This document shows positions 26,482-36,419 of a DNA stretch of 64,000 nucleotides, piece after piece. Each line of letters opens with the position of its first letter. Positions within the stretch are counted from its first letter, which is position 1. Under the pieces are notes generated by a model. It saw only the letters and a list, made by a program, of their open reading frames with translations, was not told the DNA's origin and searched no databases. This stretch comes from Sulfolobales archaeon Acd1 (GTDB taxonomy: Archaea > Thermoproteota > Thermoprotei_A > Sulfolobales > Sulfolobaceae): assembly GCA_000389735.1 (NCBI GenBank), contig APJY01000002.1, forward strand, positions 62,001 through 126,000, written 5' to 3'. The translations under genes were made by a program, and so were the position numbers.

Positions 26482-27543
26482 ATGAGCTCCGAAGAAGTGA
26501 GGGTAGCCATCATAGGAGCTTCGGGCTATACGGGAGGGGAGCTACTCAGGCTCCTACTCGTTCATCCCAGAGTTAAGGTAACTTACGTCACCTCAAGGGA
26601 GTGGGCTGGGAAGCCAGTGACTCTGGTTCACCCAAACCTCAAGGGCTTCACGACGCTTACCTTCTCGCAATTCTCGTGGGACAAGGTGGGTGAGAAGGCC
26701 GACGCGGTTTTCTTAGCCCTCCCACACAAGGTCTCCTTGGAGTACGTGCCGAAGCTTTTGGAGATGGGACTTCAGGTGATCGATTTAAGCGCTGACTTCA
26801 GGCTGAAGGACCCAGAACAATACAAGTACTGGTACGGTTACGAACACCCGCATCCAGACCTGCTGAAGAAGGCAGTTTATGGGCTTCCAGAACTCCATTA
26901 CGATGAGCTCAAGGGAGCGAAGCTGATAGCATCCCCTGGGTGCAACGCGACGGCTACTATTTTGGCAGCTGCACCTTTAGTGAGCTTAGGATTTCTTGAA
27001 AGTTACAACCTCATCAGCGACGTCAAGGTCGGCAGTAGCGAGGGAGGCATGAAGCCAAGAGAGGGGAGTCATCACCCCGAACGGGAGAACACGATAAGGC
27101 CTTATGAGGCCGATGGTCACAGGCACGCCGCAGAGGCTGAGCAGGAGCTGTCCCTGGTGGCCAAGAGAGACGTCAAAGTGAGCCTAGTTCCTCACGCAGT
27201 AAGCTCGATAAGGGGAGCCTTCGCGTCCGTTCACGGCTGGCTTTCGACGTCTGTAGATGAGATGGAGCTCTGGAAGAAAACGGTGGAGTTCTACAAGGGG
27301 AGGAAGTTCATAAGGATCATACGCGGAGGCCTACATCCTCTGCCAGATTCGAAGTTCGTGATAGGGAGTAACTTCGCGGACGTAGGCTTCGCAATAGAGT
27401 CGAGGCTCAAGAGGGTGACCATGTTCTCCGCAATAGACAACCTTATGAAAGGGGCTTCGGGTCAGGCGGTACAAGCTTTTAACGTCTCCAGGGGTTGGCC
27501 CGAGGACGAAGGCCTAAAAATCCCGCCTCTAAGACCGGCTTAG
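26482..27543 (+). CDS. lysY: [LysW]-aminoadipate/glutamate phosphate reductase
   Basis: It reduces the LysW-bound acyl phosphate to the semialdehyde (lysine via aminoadipate; in Sulfolobus also the arginine branch). The ArgC-like protein has the Rossmann start VAIIGASGYTGGELLRLL, AVFLALPHK, VIDLSADFRLKDP and the active-site Cys in IASPGCNATATIL. It has the LysY-type basic region and a normal length of 353. It begins the lysYZ-lysM run; lysZ follows after 1 nt. Confidence 0.92.
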   Translation: MSSEEVRVAIIGASGYTGGELLRLLLVHPRVKVTYVTSREWAGKPVTLVHPNLKGFTTLTFSQFSWDKVGEKADAVFLALPHKVSLEYVPKLLEMGLQVIDLSADFRLKDPEQYKYWYGYEHPHPDLLKKAVYGLPELHYDELKGAKLIASPGCNATATILAAAPLVSLGFLESYNLISDVKVGSSEGGMKPREGSHHPERENTIRPYEADGHRHAAEAEQELSLVAKRDVKVSLVPHAVSSIRGAFASVHGWLSTSVDEMELWKKTVEFYKGRKFIRIIRGGLHPLPDSKFVIGSNFADVGFAIESRLKRVTMFSAIDNLMKGASGQAVQAFNVSRGWPEDEGLKIPPLRPA

Positions 27544-27544
27544 C

Positions 27545-28330
27545 ATGCTTGTAGTTAAGGCCGGCGGCAGGGTGCTTCAGCGGAACTTCGACAGGCTAAT
27601 AGAGAGCGTGAGAAAGGTCAACGACAAGGTGGTTTTCGTTCACGGCGGCGGAGATCAGGTGACTGAGACGAGCAAAAAGCTAGGGATAGAGCCGAAGTTC
27701 GTGGTATCCCCCGAGGGGATAAGGTCTAGGTATACCACCAAGGAGGAGCTGGAAGTGTTCATAATGGTGATGAGCGCCATAAGCAGACACATGGTAGAGA
27801 GGCTGTCTACCACCAAGAGGACAATAGCGATCTCAGGCGCAGACGGGAACGCGGTCTTGGCGGAGAGGAAGAAAAGAATTATGATAATGGACGAAAGGGG
27901 TAAGAAAAGAATCATTGAGGGCGGCTACACGGGGAAGATAACCAGCGTTAATGGGGGGCTCTTCAGACAACTGATGGATTTTTTTGACGTCATCGTGGTT
28001 GCACCCTTGGCTTACGACCCGACCGAGCCAACGTTACTTAACGTGGACGGCGACCAGATGGCGTTCGCCCTAGCGAAGGAGCTCAAGCCCGACGCGTTGT
28101 TACTGCTAACCGACGTGGACGGAGTTCTCGTCGATCAGAAGGTAGTAGAGAGGTTAAGTCCTGAACAGGCCAAGGAGCTGTCGTTCAAGATAGGCCCAGG
28201 CATGAATAGGAAGCTGCTCATGGCTTCCGAGACCGTGTCGTCGGGAGTAAGGAGGGTGATAATCGCTAACGGCCTAGTCGACGACCCCATCTCTCAAGCT
28301 TTACTAGGGAAGGGTACAGTAGTAGAGTGA
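27545..28330 (+). CDS. lysZ: [LysW]-aminoadipate/glutamate kinase
   Basis: An amino acid kinase family protein of 261 residues that phosphorylates the LysW-linked alpha-aminoadipate or glutamate. Motifs: MLVVKAGGRVL (phosphate binding), VFVHGGGDQVTE, AISGADGNAVLAE, LNVDGDQMAFALAKEL and LLLTDVDGVLVD. It is tightly coupled to lysY and lysM (1-nt gaps on each side). Confidence 0.93.
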   Translation: MLVVKAGGRVLQRNFDRLIESVRKVNDKVVFVHGGGDQVTETSKKLGIEPKFVVSPEGIRSRYTTKEELEVFIMVMSAISRHMVERLSTTKRTIAISGADGNAVLAERKKRIMIMDERGKKRIIEGGYTGKITSVNGGLFRQLMDFFDVIVVAPLAYDPTEPTLLNVDGDQMAFALAKELKPDALLLLTDVDGVLVDQKVVERLSPEQAKELSFKIGPGMNRKLLMASETVSSGVRRVIIANGLVDDPISQALLGKGTVVE

Positions 28331-28331
28331 C

Positions 28332-28751
28332 ATGGAGCTAGACTCCACCGACCTGAAGGTCATCGAGATCCTCAAGTCGGACGCCAGGACTTCTAACACG
28401 CAGATAGCCAGACAGTTAGGAATTAGCGAGGCCGCTGTGAGGAAAAGGATAAACAAGCTGATTGCCCACGGGATAATCAAGAGGTTCACGATAGACTATG
28501 AGTTAGAGAATGAAGTTAGGGCCTTCGTGTTCATCAAAACAAGCCCTCAAATACCGACTCCGGAGATTTCCAAGAAATTGGTCAGGATTTCAGGTGTAGA
28601 GACGGTTTATGAAACCACAGGAGAATACGACATCATCGCTTTCGTGAGGGGACCGAGCATAACGAGCATAAACAAGACCATAGACGAGATAAGGGCTGTT
28701 CAGGGCATAATTTCGACGAACAGCACTATAATCCTGAGGACTTGGTACTAA
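28332..28751 (+). CDS. lysM: Lrp/AsnC-family regulator LysM
   Basis: A 139-residue Lrp-type protein with an N-terminal helix-turn-helix (DLKVIEILKSDAR, then NTQIARQLGISEAAVRKRINKL) and a C-terminal RAM effector domain (ETTGEYDIIAFVRG). In Sulfolobus, LysM binds upstream of the lysW operon and responds to lysine. Its place between lysZ and lysW supports this identity. A perfect 13-bp palindrome starts 2 nt after its stop codon, a candidate operator. Confidence 0.9.
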   Translation: MELDSTDLKVIEILKSDARTSNTQIARQLGISEAAVRKRINKLIAHGIIKRFTIDYELENEVRAFVFIKTSPQIPTPEISKKLVRISGVETVYETTGEYDIIAFVRGPSITSINKTIDEIRAVQGIISTNSTIILRTWY

Positions 28752-28752
28752 G

Positions 28753-28765
28753 CCTTAAATTAAGG
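28753..28765. promoter_or_regulatory. Palindromic candidate LysM operator
   Basis: CCTTAAATTAAGG is a perfect 13-bp palindrome centred on A 28759. It lies about 20 nt upstream of the lysW TATA box, where an Lrp-type activator site would be expected. The link to LysM is inferred from position. Confidence 0.5.
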
Positions 28766-28784
28766 TTGATAAGGTAGAGTAGAG

Positions 28785-28794
28785 CTTATTAATA
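28785..28794 (+). promoter_or_regulatory. TATA box of the lysWXJK operon
   Basis: CTTATTAATA lies about 36 nt upstream of the lysW ATG. This predicts a short leader of about 10 nt and marks a second transcription unit after lysM. Confidence 0.6.
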
Positions 28795-28825
28795 CTCTGC
28801 TCAGGACTCATCAAGGTAAGACCTT

Positions 28826-28996
28826 ATGGTACTCCTGAAGTGCCCTGTGTGTGGAGGAGACGTTCAGGTGGACGATAACGCTCTCCCCGGCGAGGTAATA
28901 GAGCACGAGTGCGGAGCTCTCCTTGAAGTTTACATGAAGGACGGGAAGCTGGCCTTAAGAGTAGCAGAGCAGATAGGAGAGGACTGGGGAGAGTGA
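28826..28996 (+). CDS. lysW: Amino-group carrier protein LysW
   Basis: A 56-residue carrier whose C-terminal Glu gamma-carboxyl holds aminoadipate (or glutamate) during lysine/arginine synthesis. It has the zinc ribbon CPVCGG...HEC (C6, C9, H27, C29), an acidic surface, and the conserved C-terminus EDWGE, whose last Glu is the attachment point. Its stop overlaps the GTG of lysX (GTGA). Confidence 0.96.
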   Translation: MVLLKCPVCGGDVQVDDNALPGEVIEHECGALLEVYMKDGKLALRVAEQIGEDWGE

Positions 28997-29841
28997 GATT
29001 AGGGGTAGCTTACGACGTTCTAAGGTGGGAGGAGAGAGACCTTTTTTCTGAGGCCAGAAAGCTAGGATACGACGTCAGGCCATTGTATATCAAAGATTAC
29101 GCTGACCTAGTAGGGAACTCTATAGGCGAAAACTTAGACGCGGTAATCCAAAGGGGAGTCAGCCACAGCAGGGCTTTGATCTCCACCACGCTCCTCGAGA
29201 GCCAGGGGCTTAGGGTCTTCAACGACTCCTTAACCCTAGTGAGGTGCGAGAACAAGGCCATAACTCTTTCCTTACTGGTCAAATCAGGCGTCAATATACC
29301 AAGGACCGCGATAGCGTTCTCCAAAGAGAAAGCTCTGGAAATAGCTAGGAAACTAGGCTACCCGGTGGTTATCAAACCGATCGAGGGCAGCTGGGGAAGG
29401 ATGGTCGCGAAGGCGGTAGACGATGACAGCCTTTACAGTCTTATGGAGTACCAAGACTACACCACGTCACAGTTCAGGACCGCCTACGTGATTCAGGAGT
29501 TCGTCAGGAAGCCAGATAGGGACATCAGGATCTTCGTTATTGGCGACGAGGCCCCCGTGGGAATTTACAGGGTGAACAAGGCCAACTGGAAGACTAACAC
29601 CGCGTTGGGAGCGAAGGCTGAGCCGCTAAAGATCGACCCCGAACTCAGGGAGTTAGCGATGAAAGTCAAGGACGTGATAGGAGGCTTCTTCCTGGGCATC
29701 GATGTCTTTGAGGATCCGGATAGGGGCTATGTAGTGAACGAGGTGAACGGCGTTCCGGAGTATAAGAACACAGTCAGGGTGAACAACTTCAACGTTTCTG
29801 GTTTCCTCCTTAAGAAGCTCGCGGAAGTGATCAAAAAGTGA
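28993..29841 (+). CDS. lysX: [LysW]-alpha-aminoadipate ligase
   Basis: An ATP-grasp ligase that joins aminoadipate to the LysW C-terminal Glu. Visible: [34 protein letters not shown] (P-loop-like grasp segment), [20 protein letters not shown] and [12 protein letters not shown] (metal-binding end). The 282 residues are typical. GTG start overlapping the lysW stop. The aminoadipate-specific LysX and glutamate-specific ArgX differ in a short specificity motif near the C-terminus; location favours LysX. Confidence 0.92.
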   Translation: MRLGVAYDVLRWEERDLFSEARKLGYDVRPLYIKDYADLVGNSIGENLDAVIQRGVSHSRALISTTLLESQGLRVFNDSLTLVRCENKAITLSLLVKSGVNIPRTAIAFSKEKALEIARKLGYPVVIKPIEGSWGRMVAKAVDDDSLYSLMEYQDYTTSQFRTAYVIQEFVRKPDRDIRIFVIGDEAPVGIYRVNKANWKTNTALGAKAEPLKIDPELRELAMKVKDVIGGFFLGIDVFEDPDRGYVVNEVNGVPEYKNTVRVNNFNVSGFLLKKLAEVIKK

Positions 29842-31010
29842 AGGCTCTGTTCCCAAGGCTCTACGGCGATAGGAAACTGATAATAGTCAAGGGCGAAGGT
29901 CAGTACGTTTACGACGCTCGAGGCAACAGGTACGTAGACGCACATACTGGGATAGGAGTTGCCTTTCTAGGCCACAGGAACCCTAAGGTCGTTGAATACA
30001 TCAGGAGGCAAATGGATAATATCATGACGCTTAACCCCTCGTTCTCGACCCCTATTAGGGAAGAGATGCTGAAGGAGTTGGATCCCCTAAAGCCCGAGGG
30101 GCTTGATAATGTCCTATTATTAAACAGCGGCACTGAAGCGGTTGAGTTCGCCCTAAAGGTTGCCAGGAAGGTCACGGGGAGGAAGAAAATCATAGCGTTC
30201 AAAAACGCGTTTCACGGAAGGACTGCCGGAGCCCTTTCAGTCACGTGGAACAAGCGTTACAGGGAGCCATTTGAGCCGCTGGTTCCCGAAACTTACTTCA
30301 TAGACTACAACAGCGTGGACTCGTTGAGGGCGATCGATAGCGGAACGGCCGCAGTCATAGTGGAACCGATTCAGGGTGAGGGAGGGGTGATCCCAGCGAA
30401 TGAGAACTTTATGAAAGAGCTTAGGGCCGTGACGGAAAGGGTGGGAGCGCTTTTGATACTCGACGAGATCCAAACGGGTTTCGGAAGAACCGGCAAGGTT
30501 TGGGCCCATCAGCACTTCGGGATCAAGCCAGACGTAGTCTTAGCCGCCAAGGCCTTCGGGGGAGGCTTCCCAGTAAGCGGGGTGTTCCTACCTGACTGGA
30601 TCGCCGAGAAGTTGGAGGAAGGTGATCACGGAAGCACCTACGGGGGGAACCCGTTGGCGATGGCTGCCGTGACCGCCGCAGCTAAGGTGCTGAAAGAGGA
30701 GAATGTCCCAGAGCAGGCGGCCGTGAAGGGTGAAACACTCATCAGGATGCTCAGGGACAGGCTCGCTGACTCTAAAGCCGTCAGGGAGATCAGGGGGAAA
30801 GGTCTAATGATCGGGGTGGACGTCAGGTTCCCCCCTGGGCCAGCACTTCAAGTGATGCAGGAAAAGAAGAAGGTTTTGGCCATAAAGGCCGGAACGACGA
30901 CTATTAGGCTCTTACCGCCTTACTTGATCAACGCGGAGGACATGGAGGCAATAGCCGATGCGGTTAGGGAAGGAGTCGGTACTCTCCTTAGTCAAAGGAG
31001 TACTTCTTAA
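29838..31010 (+). CDS. lysJ: [LysW]-aminoadipate semialdehyde/ornithine aminotransferase
   Basis: A class III PLP aminotransferase of 390 residues that converts the LysW-bound semialdehyde to lysine (or ornithine). Motifs: [66 protein letters not shown] and the PLP-Lys in [18 protein letters not shown] start overlapping lysX by 4 nt; its 3' end overlaps the lysK start by 53 nt. Confidence 0.93.
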   Translation: MKALFPRLYGDRKLIIVKGEGQYVYDARGNRYVDAHTGIGVAFLGHRNPKVVEYIRRQMDNIMTLNPSFSTPIREEMLKELDPLKPEGLDNVLLLNSGTEAVEFALKVARKVTGRKKIIAFKNAFHGRTAGALSVTWNKRYREPFEPLVPETYFIDYNSVDSLRAIDSGTAAVIVEPIQGEGGVIPANENFMKELRAVTERVGALLILDEIQTGFGRTGKVWAHQHFGIKPDVVLAAKAFGGGFPVSGVFLPDWIAEKLEEGDHGSTYGGNPLAMAAVTAAAKVLKEENVPEQAAVKGETLIRMLRDRLADSKAVREIRGKGLMIGVDVRFPPGPALQVMQEKKKVLAIKAGTTTIRLLPPYLINAEDMEAIADAVREGVGTLLSQRSTS

Positions 31011-32007
31011 GCTGTCCTCAGTTTACACGCCCAGCGGCGAGGAACTCAACGCGAAAGATGTGATGCTTCAAATATCCAAAGAACTCGATTTACCGCTTCA
31101 GATCGACGAGACTGGCTCCTATTATTTGGGTTCTCAGGAGTCGAAGGTGTTGTTAGCCTCCCACATCGACACGGTTCCTGGGTTCATCCAACCTAAGGAC
31201 GAAGGGAGTGCTATCTCCGGTAGGGGCGTGGTGGACGCCAAAGGCCCTCTATCCGCGATGATAGTTGCCTCGCATCTGTTAAAGGGGGACGGCTGCGACG
31301 TTCTCGTTGCGGGGCTTTCGGACGAGGAGAGGTTAAGCGCTGGGGCCAAAGCGCTGGTCAGGAAGGGGAGGCAGTTCAGCCACGTCATCGTAGGAGAACC
31401 GACCAGTACCTCTGGCGTAGCCATTGAGTACAGGGGGGTGGCCCACTTCGATATATACTGTACCTCTCGAGAGGGACACTCTTCCTCACTGAAGTATAAC
31501 CTCATAGAGGACGTCTCTAGGAGAATCGTCGAACTGTACTCGCCAGCCTCGGAGTACGATAAGCCCTCCATAGTGCCCACGATCTTCCGCTCCGGCAGTG
31601 CGATGAACGTCGCTCCTAAGGAGGCTTACGTTCACTTCGACGTGAGGTATTCGGTACGTAACAGTTTCGACGAGATTTATCAGAGGATCTCCTCGACGTT
31701 CAAGGACTGCAGGGTGGAGTTGATCGAACACCTTCCCCCAGTAAAGACTAGTGTGAACACCGCAGTGTATCGGGCGCTCTCGAGGGCATTAATAAGCTTG
31801 GGACTCAAGCCGAGCCCCGTGAGGAAGTGGGGGACTAGCGACATGAACGTTTTGGCCCCCATAGCGAAGGAGATCGCCGCTTACGGCCCAGGAGACTCGA
31901 AGCTGGAGCACACAGACTACGAACGCGTCACTTACGAGGAGCTATATATAGGTACGATGACCTATTACAACGCAGTTAAGGAATTATGCCGAAACTCTCA
32001 AACCTAA
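30958..32007 (+). CDS. lysK: [LysW]-lysine/ornithine hydrolase
   Basis: A zinc peptidase (M20-like) that releases lysine or ornithine from LysW. Motifs: [22 protein letters not shown] (metal His-Asp), [29 protein letters not shown] and [16 protein letters not shown]. The 349 residues from ATG 30958 match the Sulfolobus length, so the 53-nt overlap with lysJ is accepted. Followed by the cis-prenyltransferase with a 22-nt overlap. Confidence 0.92.
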   Translation: MRLGKESVLSLVKGVLLKLSSVYTPSGEELNAKDVMLQISKELDLPLQIDETGSYYLGSQESKVLLASHIDTVPGFIQPKDEGSAISGRGVVDAKGPLSAMIVASHLLKGDGCDVLVAGLSDEERLSAGAKALVRKGRQFSHVIVGEPTSTSGVAIEYRGVAHFDIYCTSREGHSSSLKYNLIEDVSRRIVELYSPASEYDKPSIVPTIFRSGSAMNVAPKEAYVHFDVRYSVRNSFDEIYQRISSTFKDCRVELIEHLPPVKTSVNTAVYRALSRALISLGLKPSPVRKWGTSDMNVLAPIAKEIAAYGPGDSKLEHTDYERVTYEELYIGTMTYYNAVKELCRNSQT

Positions 32008-32768
32008 TCCTAAAGCCGATCTATTACATTTACGAGAGACGGCTTTACTCTCAAATCAAAGACGGCCCCGTACCTAAGCACGTTGGGATAATTCCAGACG
32101 GGAACAGGAGATGGGCCTCTACGAACTCGCTGAGCTTCGAGGAGGCGTACTCGGAAGGATACAAGAAGCTCAAGGAGGTCCTAATTTGGCTCCTAGATCT
32201 CGGCGTGAAGGCCATCTCAGTTTACGCTCTATCAACGGAGAACTGCACCAAGAGGTCAACTCAAGAGGTAAACGTGGTCTTAAGATACATAAAGAAAGGT
32301 TTGGAAGAACTGCTTACAGGTGATCTGATCCACAAGTACAGAGTAAGGGTGAAAGTTATAGGCAAGCTCAGCTCCCTTCCAGAAGATTTCGTCCAGCTAG
32401 CCAACGAGCTCATGAAGGTAACGGAGCCTTATCACGACAGGAAATTGACGCTAGCGGTGTGCTACGGGGGAAGGCAGGAGATCCTTGACGCGATGAGGGC
32501 CTTGCTTAAGGACATCGAGAGGGGCGTCGTGAAGCTGGACTCGCTTGAGGAGGACGTGTTCAAGAAGTACTTCTACGATCCCGAGCTGGAGGACTTGGAC
32601 TTGGTAATAAGGACATCAGGTGAAGTGAGAATAAGTAACTTCCTGTTATGGCACATAGCCTACTCGGAACTCTTCTTCGCCGACGTCTACTGGCCCGAAT
32701 TCCGCAAGATAGACCTTTGGAGGGCGATCAGGTCTTACCAAAAGAGGGTGAGGAGGTTCGGGGCCTGA
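31986..32768 (+). CDS. uppS: Cis-prenyltransferase (polyprenyl diphosphate synthase)
   Basis: It builds the long-chain polyprenyl diphosphate that becomes the dolichol carrier for N-glycans. Motifs: [13 protein letters not shown] (diphosphate/Mg binding), [15 protein letters not shown], the RxR-type segment [20 protein letters not shown], and [14 protein letters not shown]. An N-terminal hydrophobic extension ([16 protein letters not shown]) may associate with the membrane. It overlaps lysK by 22 nt, so it is probably carried on the same transcript. Confidence 0.93.
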   Translation: MPKLSNLILKPIYYIYERRLYSQIKDGPVPKHVGIIPDGNRRWASTNSLSFEEAYSEGYKKLKEVLIWLLDLGVKAISVYALSTENCTKRSTQEVNVVLRYIKKGLEELLTGDLIHKYRVRVKVIGKLSSLPEDFVQLANELMKVTEPYHDRKLTLAVCYGGRQEILDAMRALLKDIERGVVKLDSLEEDVFKKYFYDPELEDLDLVIRTSGEVRISNFLLWHIAYSELFFADVYWPEFRKIDLWRAIRSYQKRVRRFGA

Positions 32769-32824
32769 GGGGGGAAATAGGGCTTCGTAAACTTTTAAGA
32801 TAGCAAACACCGATCCTTTTAGCG

Positions 32825-33211
32825 ATGGCAATTTATCAAGGTAACGATCTCAGGAAGGTAACAGGTGGTCTGAAAAGGTCCTACAGGGACAAGAGGAAGT
32901 ACGAACTAGGCTCCATGCCTACAGAGACTAAGCTAAGTGACAAGCACGTGGTCAAAGTAGAGAGGGTTATGGGCGGTAACGAGAAGGTTAAAGTGGTTTA
33001 CGCGCAGTACGCGAACGTTTATGACCCCGTTGAAAAGAGGAGCAAGAAGGTCAAGATTACCGCGGTGCTTGAGACCCCCGCAAACAGGGAGTACGCCAGA
33101 AGAGGGATAATCGTTAAAGGAACTATAATTCAAACAGAGATAGGTAAAGCGGTGGTCACTTCTAGGCCTGGACAGGATGGCACGGTTAACGCCTTACTCT
33201 TGAAGGAGTGA
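32825..33211 (+). CDS. rps8e: 30S ribosomal protein S8e
   Basis: A 128-residue archaeal S8e: the N-terminal MAIYQGNDLRKVTGG, a basic stretch RSYRDKRKYELG, ANVYDPVEKRSKKVKI, and the C-terminal TSRPGQDGTVNALLL. It has its own promoter (ACTTTTAAG near 32790) and is followed 6 nt later by the SRP19 gene. Confidence 0.95.
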   Translation: MAIYQGNDLRKVTGGLKRSYRDKRKYELGSMPTETKLSDKHVVKVERVMGGNEKVKVVYAQYANVYDPVEKRSKKVKITAVLETPANREYARRGIIVKGTIIQTEIGKAVVTSRPGQDGTVNALLLKE

Positions 33212-33217
33212 GCCTTT

Positions 33218-33487
33218 TTGAGGCTAGAAGGTAAGGTGATCATTTGGCTGGAGTACTTTAACGCGCAGTCCAGAAGTCGTGGAAGGAGAGTCCAGAAACT
33301 CGTTAGACCGGTTACTTTGGAAGAGCTGATTAAGGCAACGAAAGAACTAGGGCTTAACCCCGTGCCTCTGAATAAGAGGTATCCTAGGACGCGTAAGGAT
33401 GGAGCCATCTTAGTGGACAAAGTCGCGAGTAAGCAAAGGATTATCAAGATGATATATGTGGTTTTGCAGAATTACTTAAGGAAATAG
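33218..33487 (+). CDS. srp19: Signal recognition particle 19 kDa protein
   Basis: An 89-residue SRP19 that binds SRP RNA tips and primes SRP54 loading. Signature: GKVIIWLEYFNAQSRSRGRRV, then ELIKATKELGLNPVPLNKRYPR. The start is TTG 33218, 6 nt after S8e, suggesting a two-gene transcript. Confidence 0.92.
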   Translation: MRLEGKVIIWLEYFNAQSRSRGRRVQKLVRPVTLEELIKATKELGLNPVPLNKRYPRTRKDGAILVDKVASKQRIIKMIYVVLQNYLRK

Positions 33488-33538
33488 GATATCCTGCAGA
33501 TACAACGTGGTTTAGATCCCAGAGCTCTTGAGAAATGA

Positions 33539-33637
<99 letters not shown>

Positions 33638-33669
33638 GTGCACTATTCCTCATTCTCCACTTAAATCGT

Positions 33670-35298
33670 TTATGAGGGTAAAACTGTTGACTTGAACCCT
33701 TCCGCAAGCTTGGCATTTATCACGACGAGTGAGTCCGAGGATTCCGACAGCGCACTGACCAGCTCGCCGTAAGTCTCGACGGTTATAGCCTTAAAGGATC
33801 CCTCCAGAACCTCGTCCATGTAGTTCGGCATACCCTTCCTACCGATTGAAGGTACATCGCTCCTGAAGGTGTCCAAGTACGTGCTTCCGCCGTCGTTGGC
33901 TATTATCAGCTTCCCCTTAGCGACGTTCATGAACGACCTAAGGACCCCGAAGTTCCTAAGCGCTCCTTCCAGGGTGGTTACCCCGACCACGTTGGGATTC
34001 CCGGACAGCACCACCCCTCCCACTGCGACGCTAGGAGTTAAGGCGGTCTCGCTCGTCACCCACTGGAACGGTCTCTCTATCGGGAGCCTGATGAGGTCGA
34101 AAGTAGTTGAGGAGAGATCTACGTAAACCTTCTCATAACCTGTCTTACTTAACGCGTAGAGCATATCGATGGGCCATAGGCCTGAGTGGGATTCGGATGA
34201 GGGCGACTTCCTGTAAGCGAAGACTTCAGACTTAGTTCCCCTATCTATCGGCTCCTTAACCTTCTGCTTCACGTTCGCTATGACCTCCCTCAGGAATAGG
34301 TTCGCGTCAGCGATGGCTGGAACCTGCGGCACTATGACCTTCCCTACGTCCTCTCCATCGATGTTGTTATGCACCACGTAGCCCTTGAACTTGAAGCTCC
34401 AGCCTCCGGTCGAGGCCTGGGTGAACCTGGTGCCTACGGCCAACACCACGTCGGCCTTGTCGAGGAAATGAGAGGCTCCCTCGGAGGCGAACAGTCCGAG
34501 GCCCTCTCCTGCGAAGAGCGGATGTGAGGCGGGGATCGAGCCCTTGCCCCTTATTGTCGTCACCACCGGGATGTCTAAGAGCTCCGCCAGCTCCTTCACC
34601 GAGTCCCAAGCCTGAGAGGCCAAGACGCCGTAACCCGCGACTATGACGGGGTTGCTCGAGTTCACTAAGAGTTCGGCCACCTTAGCAGCCGTGGCCTTGT
34701 CCGGAGTCCTCTTCTCTACCTTTTGCCCCGCGGTAGCCAGAGGGTAAGCCTTCAGTCTGAAAAGGTCTTCCGCGATCTCAACGTAGACCGGCCTAGGCCT
34801 GTTGCTTAAGGCATCCTTCCATGCCTTCTCTAGGACCTCCGTTATCTCCTCAATAGTGACTACCCTCTCCCTGGTCTTAACGAAGGGAGCGAGACTAGCC
34901 ATCACGTCGTCCTGAGTCCTCAACTCGTTCAGCCTCGCCCTGCCGGTGTCCCTGTAGGACCTCAGCGTCCCTATAATAAGCAAGGGGACGCTGTCCGAAT
35001 AGGCCTGGGCTACAACGTCTATAGCCTCCAAGATCCTCGCACTCGGGAAAACTAGGGCTACGCCCAGGTCATTTCCCGACCTGGCGTAACTGTCAGCCAG
35101 AATAACCGCGTCCCTCGGAGAAGGGGCCTCCACCATCTCAACGTGATTCCCCTTTAGCTTCTCCCTGAGGAATTCCGGAACTTCAGGCGAAACGAATGTT
35201 TTCGAGATCTTGAGCTCGTGCAAAACATACGCTAAAGCCTCATCTCCAGTCATTTCCTTCCCAACCGTCTCTTCCTTCCTCTTAGGGGCTTGAGCCAT
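33670..35298 (-). CDS. Acetolactate synthase-like TPP-family protein, probably non-catalytic
   Basis: This 542-residue protein has the three-domain layout of TPP enzymes such as acetolactate synthase: an N-terminal PYR-like domain (ADSYARSGNDLGVALVF), a central domain (VIVAGYGVLASQAW, VLAVGTRFTQASTGGW) and a C-terminal PP-like domain. The cofactor signatures are lost. The catalytic Glu that sits eight residues before the acidic residue of ADGYAR is Pro61 here, the SGPG turn is FPSA, and the Mg-binding GDG is replaced by TLEG (VVGVTTLEGALRN); only a late Asn remains (IIANDGG). It may be a regulatory or structural paralogue. It lies between two tRNA genes. Confidence 0.7.
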   Translation of the reverse strand: MAQAPKRKEETVGKEMTGDEALAYVLHELKISKTFVSPEVPEFLREKLKGNHVEMVEAPSPRDAVILADSYARSGNDLGVALVFPSARILEAIDVVAQAYSDSVPLLIIGTLRSYRDTGRARLNELRTQDDVMASLAPFVKTRERVVTIEEITEVLEKAWKDALSNRPRPVYVEIAEDLFRLKAYPLATAGQKVEKRTPDKATAAKVAELLVNSSNPVIVAGYGVLASQAWDSVKELAELLDIPVVTTIRGKGSIPASHPLFAGEGLGLFASEGASHFLDKADVVLAVGTRFTQASTGGWSFKFKGYVVHNNIDGEDVGKVIVPQVPAIADANLFLREVIANVKQKVKEPIDRGTKSEVFAYRKSPSSESHSGLWPIDMLYALSKTGYEKVYVDLSSTTFDLIRLPIERPFQWVTSETALTPSVAVGGVVLSGNPNVVGVTTLEGALRNFGVLRSFMNVAKGKLIIANDGGSTYLDTFRSDVPSIGRKGMPNYMDEVLEGSFKAITVETYGELVSALSESSDSLVVINAKLAEGFKSTVLPS

Positions 35299-35358
35299 TA
35301 TTGACCGCAGGAAACGGAAATCAAAGGGATTATATTAGGTTTAAAATCGTGTGAGGGA

Positions 35359-35447
35359 AGCCGGCGCCGGGACTTGAACCCGGGACCTGCGGGTCTCAGC
35401 TCAGAACTCTGCGGCCCGCCGCTCTGACCATGCTGAGCTACGCCGGC
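35359..35447 (-). tRNA. tRNA-Cys(GCA) with a 14-nt intron
   Basis: Minus strand: acceptor GCCGGCG/CGCCGGC with discriminator T, a tRNA-Cys identity element. Anticodon stem GCGGG/CCCGC. If the intron is at the canonical 37/38 site, the loop reads C-C-GCA-G...A, anticodon GCA, and the intron is 14 nt. Position 33 is then C instead of the nearly universal T. No CCA is encoded. Confidence 0.8.
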
Positions 35448-35493
35448 GTAAAAACCTCGTCATTGCTAAAAATAAATCCTTCAGGTGGTACAA

Positions 35494-36063
35494 ATGCACG
35501 TGATAACATTCCTCGAGGTCGGAAGAGTCCTAGAGGTCATCAAGCAGGGCCTTGGCGACTTCGTGATTATCGGCGACACCGTCGTCGATCTGGCTCTAAA
35601 CAGGAAGGGAACCGACAGCGATGTGGACATTTTCCCCTTGGAGATAAGCTCTTTTGCGGAGGAGGACAAGATAAGAGAGTTCGCGTATTCCCAGGGCTGG
35701 GACTACGGTAAAACGCCCATCGATACGCCAAGAGTTATTGCGACCGTTGATGATAAGGAGCTTCAGGTAGACTTCTACGATAACATACAGGACTTCTACG
35801 TGCCGCGCGTGATCCTAGAGTCAGCGGTCTCGGAGAGAATAGGCGAGTATAAGTTCAAGGTAGTGAGGCTCGAGGATTACATCCTTCTAAAGCTTAACGC
35901 TTTCAGGGAGGAGGATGAGGACGAGTTAAAGGGGATAGTGGAGCTTATCGGCACAGGGAAATTGAAGATCGACAGGCAATACCTCCTGTCCCACGTGGAT
36001 TACTTCGAGGAGAACGCGGACAGCATAAGGGATAGGCTGAAGAGTATAGGACTAATTACTTGA
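35494..36063 (+). CDS. Nucleotidyltransferase-fold protein
   Basis: About 189 residues with a nucleotidyltransferase-like N-terminus: [13 protein letters not shown] followed by [10 protein letters not shown] (the DxD metal pair) and later LQVDFYDN as the third acidic site. The helix [19 protein letters not shown], typical of this superfamily, follows. The substrate is unknown; an RNA- or protein-modifying nucleotidyltransferase, or an antitoxin-like enzyme, is possible. ATG 35494 is preferred because GGTGG lies 5 nt upstream; GTG 35485 is also open. Confidence 0.6.
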   Translation: MHVITFLEVGRVLEVIKQGLGDFVIIGDTVVDLALNRKGTDSDVDIFPLEISSFAEEDKIREFAYSQGWDYGKTPIDTPRVIATVDDKELQVDFYDNIQDFYVPRVILESAVSERIGEYKFKVVRLEDYILLKLNAFREEDEDELKGIVELIGTGKLKIDRQYLLSHVDYFEENADSIRDRLKSIGLIT

Positions 36064-36419
36064 AACAGTATTTATTTGAGCCTGGCCTCCGAAACACCCA
36101 TCTACTGTGATACCTACAGAGGTTGGCTTATAGGCCAAAACTCGCGTGTCATTTTCGTTCACTGTAAAAACTCCCCGAACTTAAGGGCATACAAAGTGGT
36201 GACTTCCTTTAGAGGTTGCACTGCCGTTTTAATAACCTGAATGGATCGTGTCGTTACAGCCTCTGCGAGAGAAGTTTAACGAATAATTAAGACAGCTCAT
36301 TCATCTAGAGACCGATCGACCAAGGAATTCTATCTACTTTGTGCTCTACTTGTTGATATTGAAGAGACTATCCTGCTGAATCATGAGAAACAAGTTGGTG
36401 GATAAAAAATAGTGTGACT
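36064..36419. other. Gene-free stretch of 356 bp
   Basis: Lies between the convergent ends of the nucleotidyltransferase gene and slaB. It has several T-rich and A-rich runs on both strands but no ORF of note, no tRNA and no clear C/D-box RNA. It probably holds the terminators of both units. Confidence 0.4.
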
